Counted from the stretch's first letter, positions 47,930 through 59,051 are shown. The stretch: 64,000 nucleotides of DNA from Gnetum montanum (GCA_015680685.1 MNCI01004480.1:100271-164270); one strand, 5' to 3'. Numbers and translations are program-made. Notes: a model not told the origin generated them from the letters alone.

Positions 47930-48330
47930 CAGCGTATACGCCCAACGTATACACCCAACATCAATAGTGTATACGCCCAGCGTATACGCCCGACACCCAC
48001 AGCGTATACGCCCAGTGTAGACATCCAACTTACACGCTCGACATACACGCCTCGCATGTATGCTCGGCAGGTACCACAGATGCATACGCCCGACGATGAA
48101 GTCTCAATGACAGAATGAAGATAGCACCGAAGAGCAAGACTTGAAGCAAGTCGGCAACCATCAGCGTACATGCCCGGCGTATACGCCGAGTCATTGTCGG
48201 CGTGTACGCCCAGTGTCTATAGCATCTCCACCCAAGTTCACACACGCCTAGCACGTCCAGCGTATACACCTAGCGTGTACGTTGGCTTGATGTAGCGTAT
48301 ATGTCCCGCATATACGCCCAGCAGATGTAA
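47930..48330. repeat. GTATAC palindrome cluster in the G U3
   Basis: GCGTATACGCC and variants (GTGTATACGCC, GCGTATACACC, GCATATACGCC, GCGTATATGTC) occur a dozen or so times. Most are fully or nearly self-complementary (GGCGTATACGCC). Looser relatives (CGTCTACGCT) continue into the leader up to about 49670. The same word forms a second cluster at 58050-58620. Confidence 0.9.
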
Positions 48331-48409
48331 TATGTTGTATATTTGTAAATTGTATGCACCCGGTCAACGCGCCACGTGTCTCCTAACCCGAGTCTAGTGT
48401 AACAACCGG

Positions 48410-48417
48410 TATAAAAA
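48410..48417 (+). promoter_or_regulatory. TATA box of the G LTR
   Basis: TATAAAAA in GGTATAAAAACCCCAC lies about 80 bases after the last strong GTATAC palindrome, with a CACGTG-type word (GCCACGTGTC) at 48371-48380 upstream. Transcription would start about 30 bases later. Confidence 0.75.
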
Positions 48418-48971
48418 CCCCACTTTTCCACTTCACCCAAGTCGGTCGGCAAACACCCTAGAGAGCATACCAGAGACATTTACGTTGCACACCAAAGCTA
48501 AAAACCCCTTACACTGGTAAGCCCTATACGCCGTGCACACAATCCCTACGCTCTGCCTACCATGCGAACCAGCTGAGTCATCCCTACATCCACCGGGGCT
48601 TTTCGTCCGCCTTGTGTTCCTTCACAACTGTGTTAGACCGGTGCACTGTACTTTGACCCTGTAATACAATTGTTTACAGTTTACGCTAATTTCTTGCACA
48701 TTTTTTCTATTTACGCTCGTTCATATTTACACCATGTTCACATTTGTTACGTTGTTTACACTCTTGTTTACGCATAACCCAGCGTATAGCACTTCGACAT
48801 ACGTGCAGGTAAATCCTTGTCTGATCCACGTGCGGACCACCCAAGGCACCCTACCTTCATGCATTCCAGCTCACCCTTAGGTGAAGGTAGGATCTTTTGT
48901 GCGCGTCCTGCGATCCCATGGTCTCTGTTTCCTTCCAGCCAGAGATCGACGATTTCAGGCGGTACAGAAAT

Positions 48972-48990
48972 TGGCACTAGAAGGAGGGCC
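48972..48990 (+). other. Element G primer-binding site, tRNA-Asn type
   Basis: TGGCACTAGAAGGAGGGCC. The complement of tRNA-Asn(GUU) with CCA is TGGCGCTAGAAGGAGGGG. One internal mismatch, a CpG G-to-A change. Confidence 0.85.
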
Positions 48991-49698
48991 TCCTAAAAAC
49001 CTCGCTCGCAAAACTTCTCAACGTCTACGCTGTTGAGCATATACGTCGCCAACCACATGCCATTTCCTGCTGAAACCTCAGCCCTGTCTGAAAACCTTGC
49101 CTGCATGCTCCCCAACGTCTACGCTCACCAGCGTTTTTGCTGCCCTGTTCCAAATTCTCTGCAAGTCTTTCAGCGTATACGCTACCAACTTCACGTGGAC
49201 TGTCCACAAACCCCAGTGTCTACGCAGCCTAGTCTGAAAACTTAACCTACAAACTGTTCAGCGTCTACGCTACCTAGTGTTCACGTTGTCCCTATTAAAG
49301 CTTAACCGGAACCATACGCTGCATTCTTTATGCCGTGCCTTGTTTTACACTATCTTGTTTTATGCTGTGCTCTGTCTTACGTTGTGCCTTGTTTTACGCT
49401 GTGCTCTATCTTACGCTATCTTGTTTTACGCTGTGCTCTGTCTTATGCTATCTTGTTTTACGTTGTGCTCTGTCTTACACTGTGCCTTGTTTTACGCTCT
49501 CCTATTTTACGCTGCACCCCAAAGATGTGTACACTGCCTAGTGTATACGCTGCAGTCCTTACGCTGTATACACTATCTACGCTGACGCCATATGCCGAAC
49601 GTTGAAGCGTATACGCTGCACTTTGTCACCTAGTGTACGCTATACAAAGTACACTAATTTCACTCCTCTACCCTGTGTCATACCCTTAACAATTCATC
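48991..49698 (+). other. Element G leader with TACGCT-type repeats
   Basis: An untranslated leader between primer site and gag. CGTCTACGCT, GCGTATACGC and TTTACGCTG words recur. It also contains the 32-base tandem array at 49338-49515. Open frames across the array only reflect its repeat structure. Confidence 0.7.
49338..49515 (+). repeat. 32-base tandem repeat in the G leader
   Basis: About five units built from CTTGTTTTACGC, then TGTGCTCTGTCTTACGC, of about 32 bases each. Units differ by single transitions, mostly C/T within the ACGC words. Confidence 0.85.
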
Positions 49699-52030
49699 AT
49701 GAACCCCGTGAACACCGCCGCTGCAACAGCTCAAGTAACCGATGTCGTGGACACCATGGCTGTCCAACAGCCTATCACGCAACACCCAGGAGTACAACCC
49801 ACCGTGGGGCCCTGCCGGTCCCTAAGGTTGCAAGGGAGAGACCCAGCCTCCAACATTGAAACCCAGGATCAATATAATTTCATATGCATTAAGATACAAG
49901 CTGGCCTGGCTGTAGACCGAGCCGAACTGGAGGTAAAGAGGTAGTTCGAACTCTTTTACAGAGGGGGACGCGAGTTCATCCCCTCACCGTATGACGTTAT
50001 CCCTGTTCCGGAGCAGTATTCGGAGCTCATCACACAGCTCCTCCTACAAAGGAGACACTCGTTGGATCAGCCTGCACTAGAGTCCCAACTAGAGGAAGAG
50101 GACGAGTTTGCCACTCAATCTGAACAAGAGGATTCTTACCACACTCTGAGCCCGCAAGCACACGTTAACCCCATTTTTCATCCCGGTACAGGGGAAATCA
50201 TGCCCCTCCAACCCCTTAGACTAACTCACACACAAATGCCTCCATCGCACACATCCTCATTTGCTCATGTGCCACCTCCAACTGACCCGCAATTTAGCAC
50301 GCTCCCTCACCATCATCCCCTATGCAGCAGCCGACCCATCTTCACAAGCACCACCCCCTCACGATAGCGTGGGAGTGACACTCCCACCCTGAGTGATAGG
50401 GATGCCACACGTGATACCGGCATCCACATCCGCTCACTACATCCCACACATTCAAATGCATATAGCCCCTTCTACCGCCGTAACCCAACAGGGGGTCCCT
50501 CCACAAAACGTAGCTGGACAACGAGTAACGATGGGCACTCAACCACAGCAACATCAACCTCTTCACTATAACATACCACCCCATATGGTTCAACTAGCCA
50601 ACATTCCCCCAGTACAGCTGCCACCAAAGCAACCATAGCCTTTCCCCTATCACGTGCCACAAATACAAGCCCCGACTGCACAACTTCCAGCCTTTCAACC
50701 CACCGTCCAACAGTCTAACCCGTATAATATAGCACAACCTCAAGCTGCCATGTTACCGAGTGCCCAAGATTGGGCAGACACCAAAAAACTGATGCAAGAA
50801 TTAACTGACGAGGTAAAATGCCTCAAAACAGCCACCGATGGGGAGCTGAAGGTAGTGGACTTCTACCAAGATGACCCCATCAGCTCATCTATCCCACCCT
50901 TAACCTTGCCCAAAGGTGTCTCCTTACCAACACTAACCAAATACAATGGGGAGACAGACCCCAATGCACACTTAATAACATTTAGGCTAGAATACGTGCT
51001 ACTCCAGGCATGGCCCTATGCCATTCTCCGAGTGTTCCCCATGTCCCTTGCAGGGAGAGCACTTGATTGGTATCGGGCCCTGCCAAGGAATTCCATCTCC
51101 TCCTTGGAGGAATTGTTACACCAGTTCGTGACTCGGTTCAAGTACAACTTGAAACCTGAGGCCACCCTGGACAGCCTCATACAGGTTAAGCAAGCACCGC
51201 TTGAACCTGTACAGAAATTTATTCAAAGGTGGAGTGCCGCCCTTAACGAGTTGCATGAGCCGATTTCCCAAACATACTTGCTCATAATCCTGAAGGGAGC
51301 TGTTAACGATTTCTTTAAATCCAAGCCGTATTACCTTAATGCACGTAATCTTAACCAGGCTTTTGTACAAATTAAGAATATAGAGGAAGCAGCCCAAAAT
51401 AGCCACGACCCTGCATACTTAGCCTTCAGAAATCAACATACTAAAAAAGATAAAGAGAAGGCTAAGGAAACTATAGCGGCGATAGCAGGGGCGCAACAAC
51501 AAAACAAACCGTTGGTAACCCCTACTAACTACAATAAACCAACTCCCACAACCACGCCAGAATCATCATCATCGCAAAACCCAACAACGAACCATACGCG
51601 AAACTTCGAGAGGAAAGAGCCCTCTCAATATACGCCCCTGCCAATGAAGCTTTCCCAGCTCTTCGATCAACTCCTGAAGGCTAGGATGATGAAACATAAA
51701 CAATTGTCCCCCACGGCCATCTAGAGACATGATCGGTTCTGCCAACTCGTTCAGAACCCAAGTTTAGCAACGCCAGATGAGCCTCCCATACCCAAAGGCT
51801 TCAGAATGGATTGCTTTTGCGACTACCATCAACGAAATGGGCACGGTACGGCTTACTGTTTCACCTTGAAGCAGGATATTCAGTGGATGATCGATGAAGG
51901 CCAAATCACTTTTGATGAGGCCAACTCGGTCCAACCACAGAATCAGGCTATGGGGGTGTAAAAAGATCCCCTGAACACCAAATAGGTGCCATATGTCATC
52001 AATACAATCTACCTTGATGATGATTCCGAA
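49699..52030 (+). pseudogene. Element G gag
   Basis: Gag starts at ATG 49699 (MNPVNTAAATAQ). A one-base shift near 50300 separates the N-terminal part (YNFICIKIQAGL, EFIPSPYDVIPVPEQY) from the rest (frame of 50654-51724). The core has LPTLTKYNGETDPNAHL, FPMSLAGRALDWYRALP, FVTRFKYNLKPEATLDSL and FIQRWSAALNEL, typical of the plant retrotransposon-gag domain. Past a stop at 51722-51724 the same frame contains CDYHQRNGHGTAYCFTLK, a C-x2-H-x4-H-x4-C zinc-binding motif of the kind seen in Tat/Ogre Gag. A Pro/Gln-rich stretch lies at 50400-50720. At least five in-frame stops in all. Confidence 0.88.
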
Positions 52031-52111
52031 GCACACAACATTAACACTGTCTATCCCCAGTATAAATAGGAAACACCTAATAGGCTGTTTGTAGTTTAGA
52101 TTCCCCCCGCT

Positions 52112-53797
52112 GTGTCCATGCCCACGCCTAACACCATGATACGGGACAAACCGTATGTAGTGCATGTTCCTCCAGTTATCCCCTCAAATGCATTAACCCC
52201 TCATACTCGGCCTACCCCTTTCGTAGTCCGGGTACCACCCGCGGTCGCAACATCGGAGGTCCAACCTCCACCAAAACCAACTCCATATGTCGTTAGGATA
52301 CCCGAAACTCCTAATGATTACCAGACCTCCATCTCACGAGCGCAAGGCCAACCCAGCACCTACGTCATTAGGGTCCCTGACCAGCCTTCTAACCAGTCAC
52401 ATCCAATGGCACAACCGCAACCCCGCCCAACTCCATATGTGGTGCGAATCCCAGGGCAGCCTGAGGCTCCAAGACCAGGCCCACCTCCATGCCACACACG
52501 AGAACGCCTAGTAGATAGGCTTCCACGTGAACGTGTGGAGAAGGAACGCCAACGGTTAGCTCTGGGGCCACCTAAGCCCATTCCACTTAACTCTGTGCCT
52601 ATGTCATCGCCTAACAACCAATCGGACGCAGCTAATGAAGGCGAATCATCTAAAAAACATGAACTGCTTAAAATGCCAGCTTCGAACAAAAATGATATAC
52701 CAATAAAACATGAAATAAAACTATTGGGCCCAATGGACCCAGTTATCATTGATAAAAATGCCCCAAATAGTAAAGATTTAGCAACGGCCTTGACACAAGT
52801 CACCCAAGCATTGAAGCGAAAGAACACTTCGTTGAGCTTATATGACTTGGTGCTAACATCCCAAACACATCAAGAAGCTCTAGTACGCATGTTAACGTCG
52901 ATCCCGGTAAGTGAGGACTTGCCCCCGAACGAACCCGCCATCCATGCGGTAATGTACTCGTCTCACAGGACCACTCCTAAACCCCTGAGCTTCCATGATG
53001 GCAACATTAAGGCAGACAAGAAAATAGGGGACATAACAACAGCCCCCATGTTCATAACGATACGTATCAATCAGTTCAAGATACATAGGGTCCATGTAGA
53101 CGATGGAGCCGCAACAAATGTTGTACCATATCCCATCGTTGAACAATTAGGGCTTACTGAATTAATTAAACCAACCGCGACTACATGTTTAAAGTTGTTC
53201 AACGGGTCACACGTAATGGTAAAAGGCACATTAACTTTAGATTTCATAGCAGGAGACCAATTCCCTACATCTGCCAAATTCCTAGTAGTCGATGAGATGC
53301 CAGGGTTCAACCTAATATTAGGAAGACCCTGGTTGGCCCAACTGAGAGCTGTCTCCTCCCCTGTACACCAGGAGATCCACCTGCCTTATGAAGGTGGTGA
53401 AATCATTATACACAGAGAAGCCGCTATGCCTATTATCTCATCACACGTGGACATGGACCAAGGCTCGGAGGTCGAGCTTGAAGAGCCTAAGCGAAACGAT
53501 AAAAATGCGCACCCACTGGTAAGCAATAAGCCCTCGAACATAGAACAAGAGCCTCCTAAAATAGAAACACCCACGTCTGACACAGTACATACAACTTCTC
53601 AAGTGGAAACTAACATTGAACTCACAACAACTACCGAAACACTTGAAAATACTGACACAGGAACCACTCCATCAGACGTCCCTTGGATCGAGTTATTGTT
53701 TAGCGTAATCAGCGAAGGAGATGCTGAATACAGAATCATACCAGTTGACATATCGCCTAACATTAAAAAGAAGAAAATCAAAAAACTATTACAATAA
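52112..53797 (+). CDS. Element G Gag-Pro: repeat linker and aspartic protease
   Basis: A 561-residue open frame, the longest in the window, in the same frame as gag. Residues about 10-125 contain five or so copies of a (T)PYVVR(V/I)P unit spaced 20-30 residues apart, a Pro-rich linker. Then come a Lys-rich region, the SLYDLVLTSQTHQEALV block, and the protease: HVDDGAATNVVP near residues 330-341, NGSHVMVKGTLTLDF, and LILGRPWLAQ. An acidic tail ends ELLFSVISEGDAEYR...KLLQ. The active site has Asp-Asp-Gly where retropepsins have Asp-Ser/Thr-Gly. The same Asp-Asp is in T1 and T2, so it is ancestral in this group. The start codon is nominal. Confidence 0.88.
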   Translation: MSMPTPNTMIRDKPYVVHVPPVIPSNALTPHTRPTPFVVRVPPAVATSEVQPPPKPTPYVVRIPETPNDYQTSISRAQGQPSTYVIRVPDQPSNQSHPMAQPQPRPTPYVVRIPGQPEAPRPGPPPCHTRERLVDRLPRERVEKERQRLALGPPKPIPLNSVPMSSPNNQSDAANEGESSKKHELLKMPASNKNDIPIKHEIKLLGPMDPVIIDKNAPNSKDLATALTQVTQALKRKNTSLSLYDLVLTSQTHQEALVRMLTSIPVSEDLPPNEPAIHAVMYSSHRTTPKPLSFHDGNIKADKKIGDITTAPMFITIRINQFKIHRVHVDDGAATNVVPYPIVEQLGLTELIKPTATTCLKLFNGSHVMVKGTLTLDFIAGDQFPTSAKFLVVDEMPGFNLILGRPWLAQLRAVSSPVHQEIHLPYEGGEIIIHREAAMPIISSHVDMDQGSEVELEEPKRNDKNAHPLVSNKPSNIEQEPPKIETPTSDTVHTTSQVETNIELTTTTETLENTDTGTTPSDVPWIELLFSVISEGDAEYRIIPVDISPNIKKKKIKKLLQ

Positions 53798-53811
53798 TAT
53801 CGACACTCCCA

Positions 53812-54080
53812 GTCTGAAATGACGTTAAACTATAACATGTCCGAAACAACAATAAACTACAACTCGTCCGAAATGACACTAAACTACGATAAATCGAAAA
53901 ACAAAAAAATTATTATTACTAAACTACACTCACTGTCCGAAATGATGCTAAACTATCACGTCCGCAAAGAAGTAAAACTAGTCACAATTAGCAATGATCG
54001 GTCAACACAAAAAAAAAATCTGCTCGTGTCATTCGAAATATCCCTCGTTTACGATTGGGGCCCGAAATGGCCTTAAACTA
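53812..54080 (+). repeat. 21-base motif, cluster 1 (after protease)
   Basis: Copies at 53812, 53839, 53866, 53935, 53960 and 54060, the first three at exactly 27-base spacing. Each starts GTCCG (or GTCTG, GCCCG), has a GAC-like centre and ends TAAACTA. This is one of three clusters of the same motif in element G. Confidence 0.85.
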
Positions 54081-54352
54081 GTTCATATGCGCATACTTCG
54101 TTCTCCTTTTTTTTCAGCATTTACAATCACATCTCTGCTTTACGTTTAAAACAAAACAGAAAAACAGCCAAAACATTTTTCATTTTCGTGTCGAGTTTAT
54201 AATTAAATTCAAAATCAATAAAAAATCTTTGTACATGCAATGTTGAACAATTACTAGTGTCCACTATTTTTGTCCATCTCAAAATTTTCAAGTTATCATT
54301 TTTGTATCAATTTGAGTCAAAAAATAACAAAAACTTAAAAAATTTAAAAAGC

Positions 54353-57300
54353 CTAAGAATCCGGGACGGGAGGATCGTCCCCTTTAGATCCACCAGCATC
54401 AGGGGCCCCTGCTCCACTGGGGCCAGCTTCTTGAGCATCATCGCCGCCTTCATCCTGAAAATACCAAAAAGAACAACCAACATAAGAATAAGTGAATGTC
54501 AAAATTTTAAACACTATTCCATAAATTGACTTCATAAAGACAAAATGCTTACCATAGGAGATCCCCCTAAACCGAATTCCAGCCGACGAAGGATTTCTTC
54601 TTCTGAAACGCTGGCCCAATCTGTCCCATCAAGGCCTAAGTCGACATCTACCAAAGTCTTTCCTTTGTCGACCGTCAACCAGGTAGGATGTTTCAGAGGG
54701 AACTCGCCCACCGACACTTCCCTAGAAGTAGTTGTGATCACCCTTTTAGGTGACTCCATTTCCACAGTTGTATTCTGAGCAAAAGTATCGAACGTAGAAC
54801 GCAAACCCAAACCCTCCATAAACATCTCTAGTTGTTGTTTTTCAATAGACACCTCTTTTAACGACTTCTTGTAGTAATGTTTGTGATTTTTCTCATCCTG
54901 ACCCCACTTACGAACCTTGGAAGCAAAGGCTTTCCAATCTTAACATTTAAGGTTCAGGAGATCAATTTGGGCTTTGCGCTCTGCCATTCTCCGAGTCAGC
55001 GATGCATGACGATTCAGTAGATTCCAATATCTAGTGTACGTGACCTTGGACGTTCGCTAGGAGCGATCACCACTTAGCTTAGCAGCGGCGAACTCGTACC
55101 GGGCCTTCAGATAGTCACGTTCCACTAACAATTCAGAGACCTCCCTTTCTTTTGCCTAAATCTGTAGCCACAACTGCTCGATGGAACGCCTACAGGTCCA
55201 TAACGACTTAGCGTTGTGCACAAAGCCTTTAGCAAACCCATCGGAAACATGCCTTGGCACCTGTTCCACTTCTAGGGAAAGTGTGGTTAAACTTTCTATA
55301 CTAATGCTTTCAGAGGGATCCCACCTCAATTTAACGCCTACACGCGAAAAATACAAATGTTAGGATAGTATAAACAAGATGTGAAGTTCCAAACCTCTAA
55401 ATGATTAGTACCTATGTCAGGGTGGGCTTCCTGGATCCATTCAACAACTTCCTCCGTGATTCCAGCCACAAAATCCATCTTACTTGGCATTTCTGACCAA
55501 GAAAGTGGCTCACAGGTACGGGATGAACTAGCCTCCGTGGTCCTCTCAGGGGGAACCGTCTTCTTGGGTATGTCCAACTGCACCGTCCTGGTCTCGCTGC
55601 CTTCATCTGAACAGGATAAAAGCACAAAAAAATAAAATGTCGTAGGAATGACAATTGGTTAGGCAATTCAAAGCGAAATAAAAAGGAAAACATACCATGA
55701 TCCTTGTCGCCCTCTAGGGGGTCGCCCAAGTCCAAATTTCCCCTAAGGAAGCTGCTGAACATTTGGTTGACAGCGTCCTGATCGTCCAGCGGTTTGGTTT
55801 CCATGGTCTTCTCCTTTAATTCCTCCGTTCCTCTGCCCTGGCTCTTCTCCGTATGTTCCTCCTCATTATTCTTCTCCATGTTGGTCTCCTCCTCCTTGGT
55901 GATAGTCTCTAAAGCCTGCTTCCTCACTTTTTTAAAAATTAAGCCAAAAATATCAATGACACGTAAGCGATTGAAGTAAAAGTTATAAACCAAACGAAAA
56001 CAATAAACTAATAAGTAGGTGAGGTCTGCTTACCAGGCATCTTGAAGCGTATCCGCTTCACGCATGGCTGGTTCACACTGGAGACTTTCTCATCCGTGCG
56101 TTCAGGCCTCTTTAGCTTGGACTTGGCTTGGCCAACAGTCTCCTTGATGACCCGTTCTGCCCTTCTAGCAGTGTAGGGTACCTCGTCTGGCTCCAATCCC
56201 AAACTATAACATGTGTGAATTGAAGCGCCAAATGATCCCCTTGTAGTAATAGAAACAGATTCATCAATGCCTTCAGGTGCATCTTGGGATTTTGTTGTCT
56301 CAAACAAGTGATTGATCCACAGGTGGGATAGTTGACCCTGATCTCACAGAACAAACTTGTTGTCTGCACGAACCACCAGGAACTCGGCAAAATGGCGAAG
56401 ATAACCGGTGAAGAATGCGAAGGTGAAATGGGATTGCGCCTCGACATTTGAACGCAACCGCACTATCTCCTTGTGCATGCTCGACAACAAAAATCGTGCC
56501 TAGTTATATCGCATGCCTGTTTCCAAAACAGTTCGCATGACACTAACAGCCTCAACCCCAAGACACTTCACCTGAGAAAGAGTTTTAGGGAATACCTGTG
56601 CTCTGAACAGGGGATATAATTTATTCACTTCCACAAGTTTTACCTTCCCCTGCATCGGGAATCCCTTGGCACCCTTGGCCACGCTTAGCCAATCCTCCAA
56701 CTCCTGAACCGTCTGGAGCTCTTTATGAGCTCTGTCTAATACTACATTTAAGCCATCTACCGGTACGTCAAATAAGTTTGAAAAGAACTCGAGTAACAGA
56801 TGAAAAACTACCTTGACACCCTTAATCCAGGTGCTGTAGTATGAGATAGACTCATTAAAAGAGTCCACGACCCTGATCATCTCCCCTATGGATACGTCAG
56901 GACTCGGGGTCATAAAAAGCTCCATGAGGACGGCATCATCCAGGTAATGAACGATGGATGGAGGAGCGTGATTATGCAACCACTTCTGAGCCTTAGTCAC
57001 CCCTCTGAACTTCATCGACAAAGTAGTCTCGGTTCGCCCAGCTTTCACCGGATCCTCACCAGAAGGTACATCAACTGTAAAAGCAATTTAAAATGGTCGT
57101 ATCAGTGTAACCCAAAAAAGTTGGACAAACTCATTAACATATCTAGGAAATGTTATCATTTACCGTTAGTGGTAGATTTAGAGGTGCTGCCAAAGTCACG
57201 AGGGAAGACTAGCCCATTGTCTGACCAGTCTTCATGAAGCCACCCACGAGCTTTGCACATTGCGAATGCTCTGGAGAACTGATTATGAAAATGGACGATC

Positions 57301-58813
57301 GCCCCCTTCGTTTGACCCAGTACGGCTCCACGAAGGGTGGGGCCCATCATGAATGCTTCTAGGGCAGTGCGAGCAAGAGCTAGTCCTTCATCCTCAATCA
57401 ATGTCCTATTCGGGTTGGTCTTCGGTCTATAAGAAAATATATGTCAAAACAAAAAACAAACACCAAACGGCGAAAGGAAATAGTAAACTTAAATAGTCCT
57501 ACCTGTCCACTTGGTACACTGTGCCGGGAGGATTTTGGAATATTGTGTGCACACGGGCAGCTATGAACAAAGTATTGTTGCGGTAGTCTAACCCTCACGG
57601 CAATAGTACCCACACGCGTGTTAATGGGCATGTAGACCGGGGCCCCCGGGTAGTACCATCCTCGTTAACAAAAGGCCCCTCGTCAATGTCTTGTATGAAA
57701 ACCATGACACCCTCTGCAGCCCCCAGCAGCATTTCCTCAAGCATGCTCCGTGTAGTCACCTCGTCAAAGTTCAACCAGATAGCCATCTCAAAATTGTCTA
57801 ACAGGAAGGCCAGAAATCCACATGCGTTTTCCCTGAACCAAACCCCGTTGTTATCCACGGTTAAATCCGGGGGAGGCTCATCAGCCTCAAAGGGGCCAAC
57901 CCATGTTAACACCCTGACAAGCTCAACAACGAGGAGGAAATGCTTACTATCCCTGCAATCAATCATGACGTCACCATAAAACAGCCCGAAAAGTGAAAGT
58001 TTACATCATAAATCGACACTTAAATCTGAAAAACGTTTTCTGACTGTTTACACTTAGCGTATACGCCGCTTAAACCAGCGTATATGCCGGCAAAAATGTT
58101 TACACTTAGCGTAATATGCAGCTTAGACTCAGTGTATACCCTGTACACTGAGTGTATACGCTGCCTAACTTAGCGTATACGCCAACAATGAACTGTTTCA
58201 CGCTGTCACCCGAATTTCGTACGCTGAGCATATACACCCAAGAAACCCTTAGCGTATACGCCCAAGTTCGCTCAGCATATACGGAACAAACGATTTTACG
58301 CCAGAAACAGGAAAAGAAAGTCTACACAGTAAAAACAATTATGCACGCATAGTGTATACGTCGAACAAACCCTCGGCGTATACGCCGTCACAGTAAACAG
58401 AATTTACGCCGGTAAAACAAACAAATCACGCTGACGAAACTTCGCGCATAGAAAACTCATGATGCCGTGGCTTACGCTGACAGAATAATGCAGGACAATT
58501 GCTTACGCTGATAAAACTAGTTATGCCCTAAAAGTTCACTTTACGCCATGAAATTACGCTCGGCGTATACGCCGAAAACCCCTTACGCCGAAAACCCCCT
58601 ACGCTCGGCGTATACGCCGAGACTGTCTACGCCGAAAAAGAGAAGCAAAGAAACAATAATAGAGGTAGGGATCAGAGCCTACCTGTGGGATGTAACAGGC
58701 CATGACGAGATCTTTGGCCTGGGTAGGCCCTGCAACATGGCTTCGGTCTCCTCCGCAAAGGTCAAGTCCAAACCCTTCCTCCCTTGGCCTTCAACTTCCT
58801 TCCCCTTGCCCAT
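54353..58813 (-). pseudogene. Eight-exon antisense gene of element G, function unknown
   Basis: Minus-strand exons: 58813-58683, 57952-57503, 57426-57164, 57074-56034, 55908-55696, 55606-55412, 55337-54553, 54454-54353. All introns begin GT and end AG; phases agree throughout and the sum is 3180 nt ending in TAG, 1059 residues. Order: a short Lys/Gly-rich N terminus (MGKGKEVEGQGRK); a globular part over exons 2-4 (VVELVRVLTWVGPFEA, FLAFLLDNFEMAIWLNFDEV, ALARTALEAFMMGPTLRG, VLMELFMTPSPDVSIGEM, FTFAFFTGYLRHFAEF); an Arg/Lys-rich stretch at the end of exon 4; a Glu/Lys-rich exon 5; a predicted coiled coil in exon 7 (AKEREVSELLVERDYLKARYE-type heptads); and an acidic Gly/Pro tail. In-frame stops: 57595-57597, 56500-56502, 56344-56346, 55156-55158, 55057-55059, 54940-54942. 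No family recognised. It sits between protease and RT. Confidence 0.85.
58050..58620. repeat. GTATAC palindrome cluster upstream of and within intron 1 of the antisense gene
   Basis: A dozen or so copies of GCGTATACGCC and variants, as in the U3 of the same element, all inside the first intron of the antisense gene. Weaker words (CGTCTACGCT, TTTACGCTTACGC) continue at 58870-59010, in its 5' untranslated part. Confidence 0.88.
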
Positions 58814-59051
58814 CTCGGCCTCCTTTACGCTGATCGCACAAGTTTACGCTGAAGAACAGAACTATCTACTCCAGCGCCTGAAATGCTACACTTCGCGTCT
58901 ACGCTGGGGTTTAGTGTCGGGCGTCTACGCTAAGGGTTACGCTTCAGCGTCTACGCTTACGCTTCAACAGTTTACGCTTACGCTTTCACAGTTTACGCTC
59001 CGTTGCTTATGCTCACGATTCAAAGTAAAATAAATGAACCTCCCCGCCTTC

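Larger units (their letters stand above)
47786..48966 (+). repeat. Element G 5' LTR
   Basis: Starts TGAAACACCACAAAATTTTG and ends GGCGGTACA, five bases before the primer site; about 1181 bp. U3 contains the GTATAC cluster; a TATA box lies at 48410-48417. The left flank is CAGCC. The 3' partner is beyond the window, so the start rests on its likeness to the T1, T2 and H starts. Confidence 0.7.

Noticed and set aside
49277-49605. Three overlapping ORFs of 68-102 codons
   Set aside because: All three frames are open only because the 32-base tandem array lacks stops; the peptides are just repeats.
52360-52827. 155-codon minus-strand ORF
   Set aside because: It is a shadow of the Gag-Pro frame on the opposite strand, with no domain and no splice or promoter support.
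55414-55979. Plus-strand ORFs inside the antisense gene region
   Set aside because: They are complements of exons 5 and 6 and cross the splice sites; no similarity to retroelement proteins.
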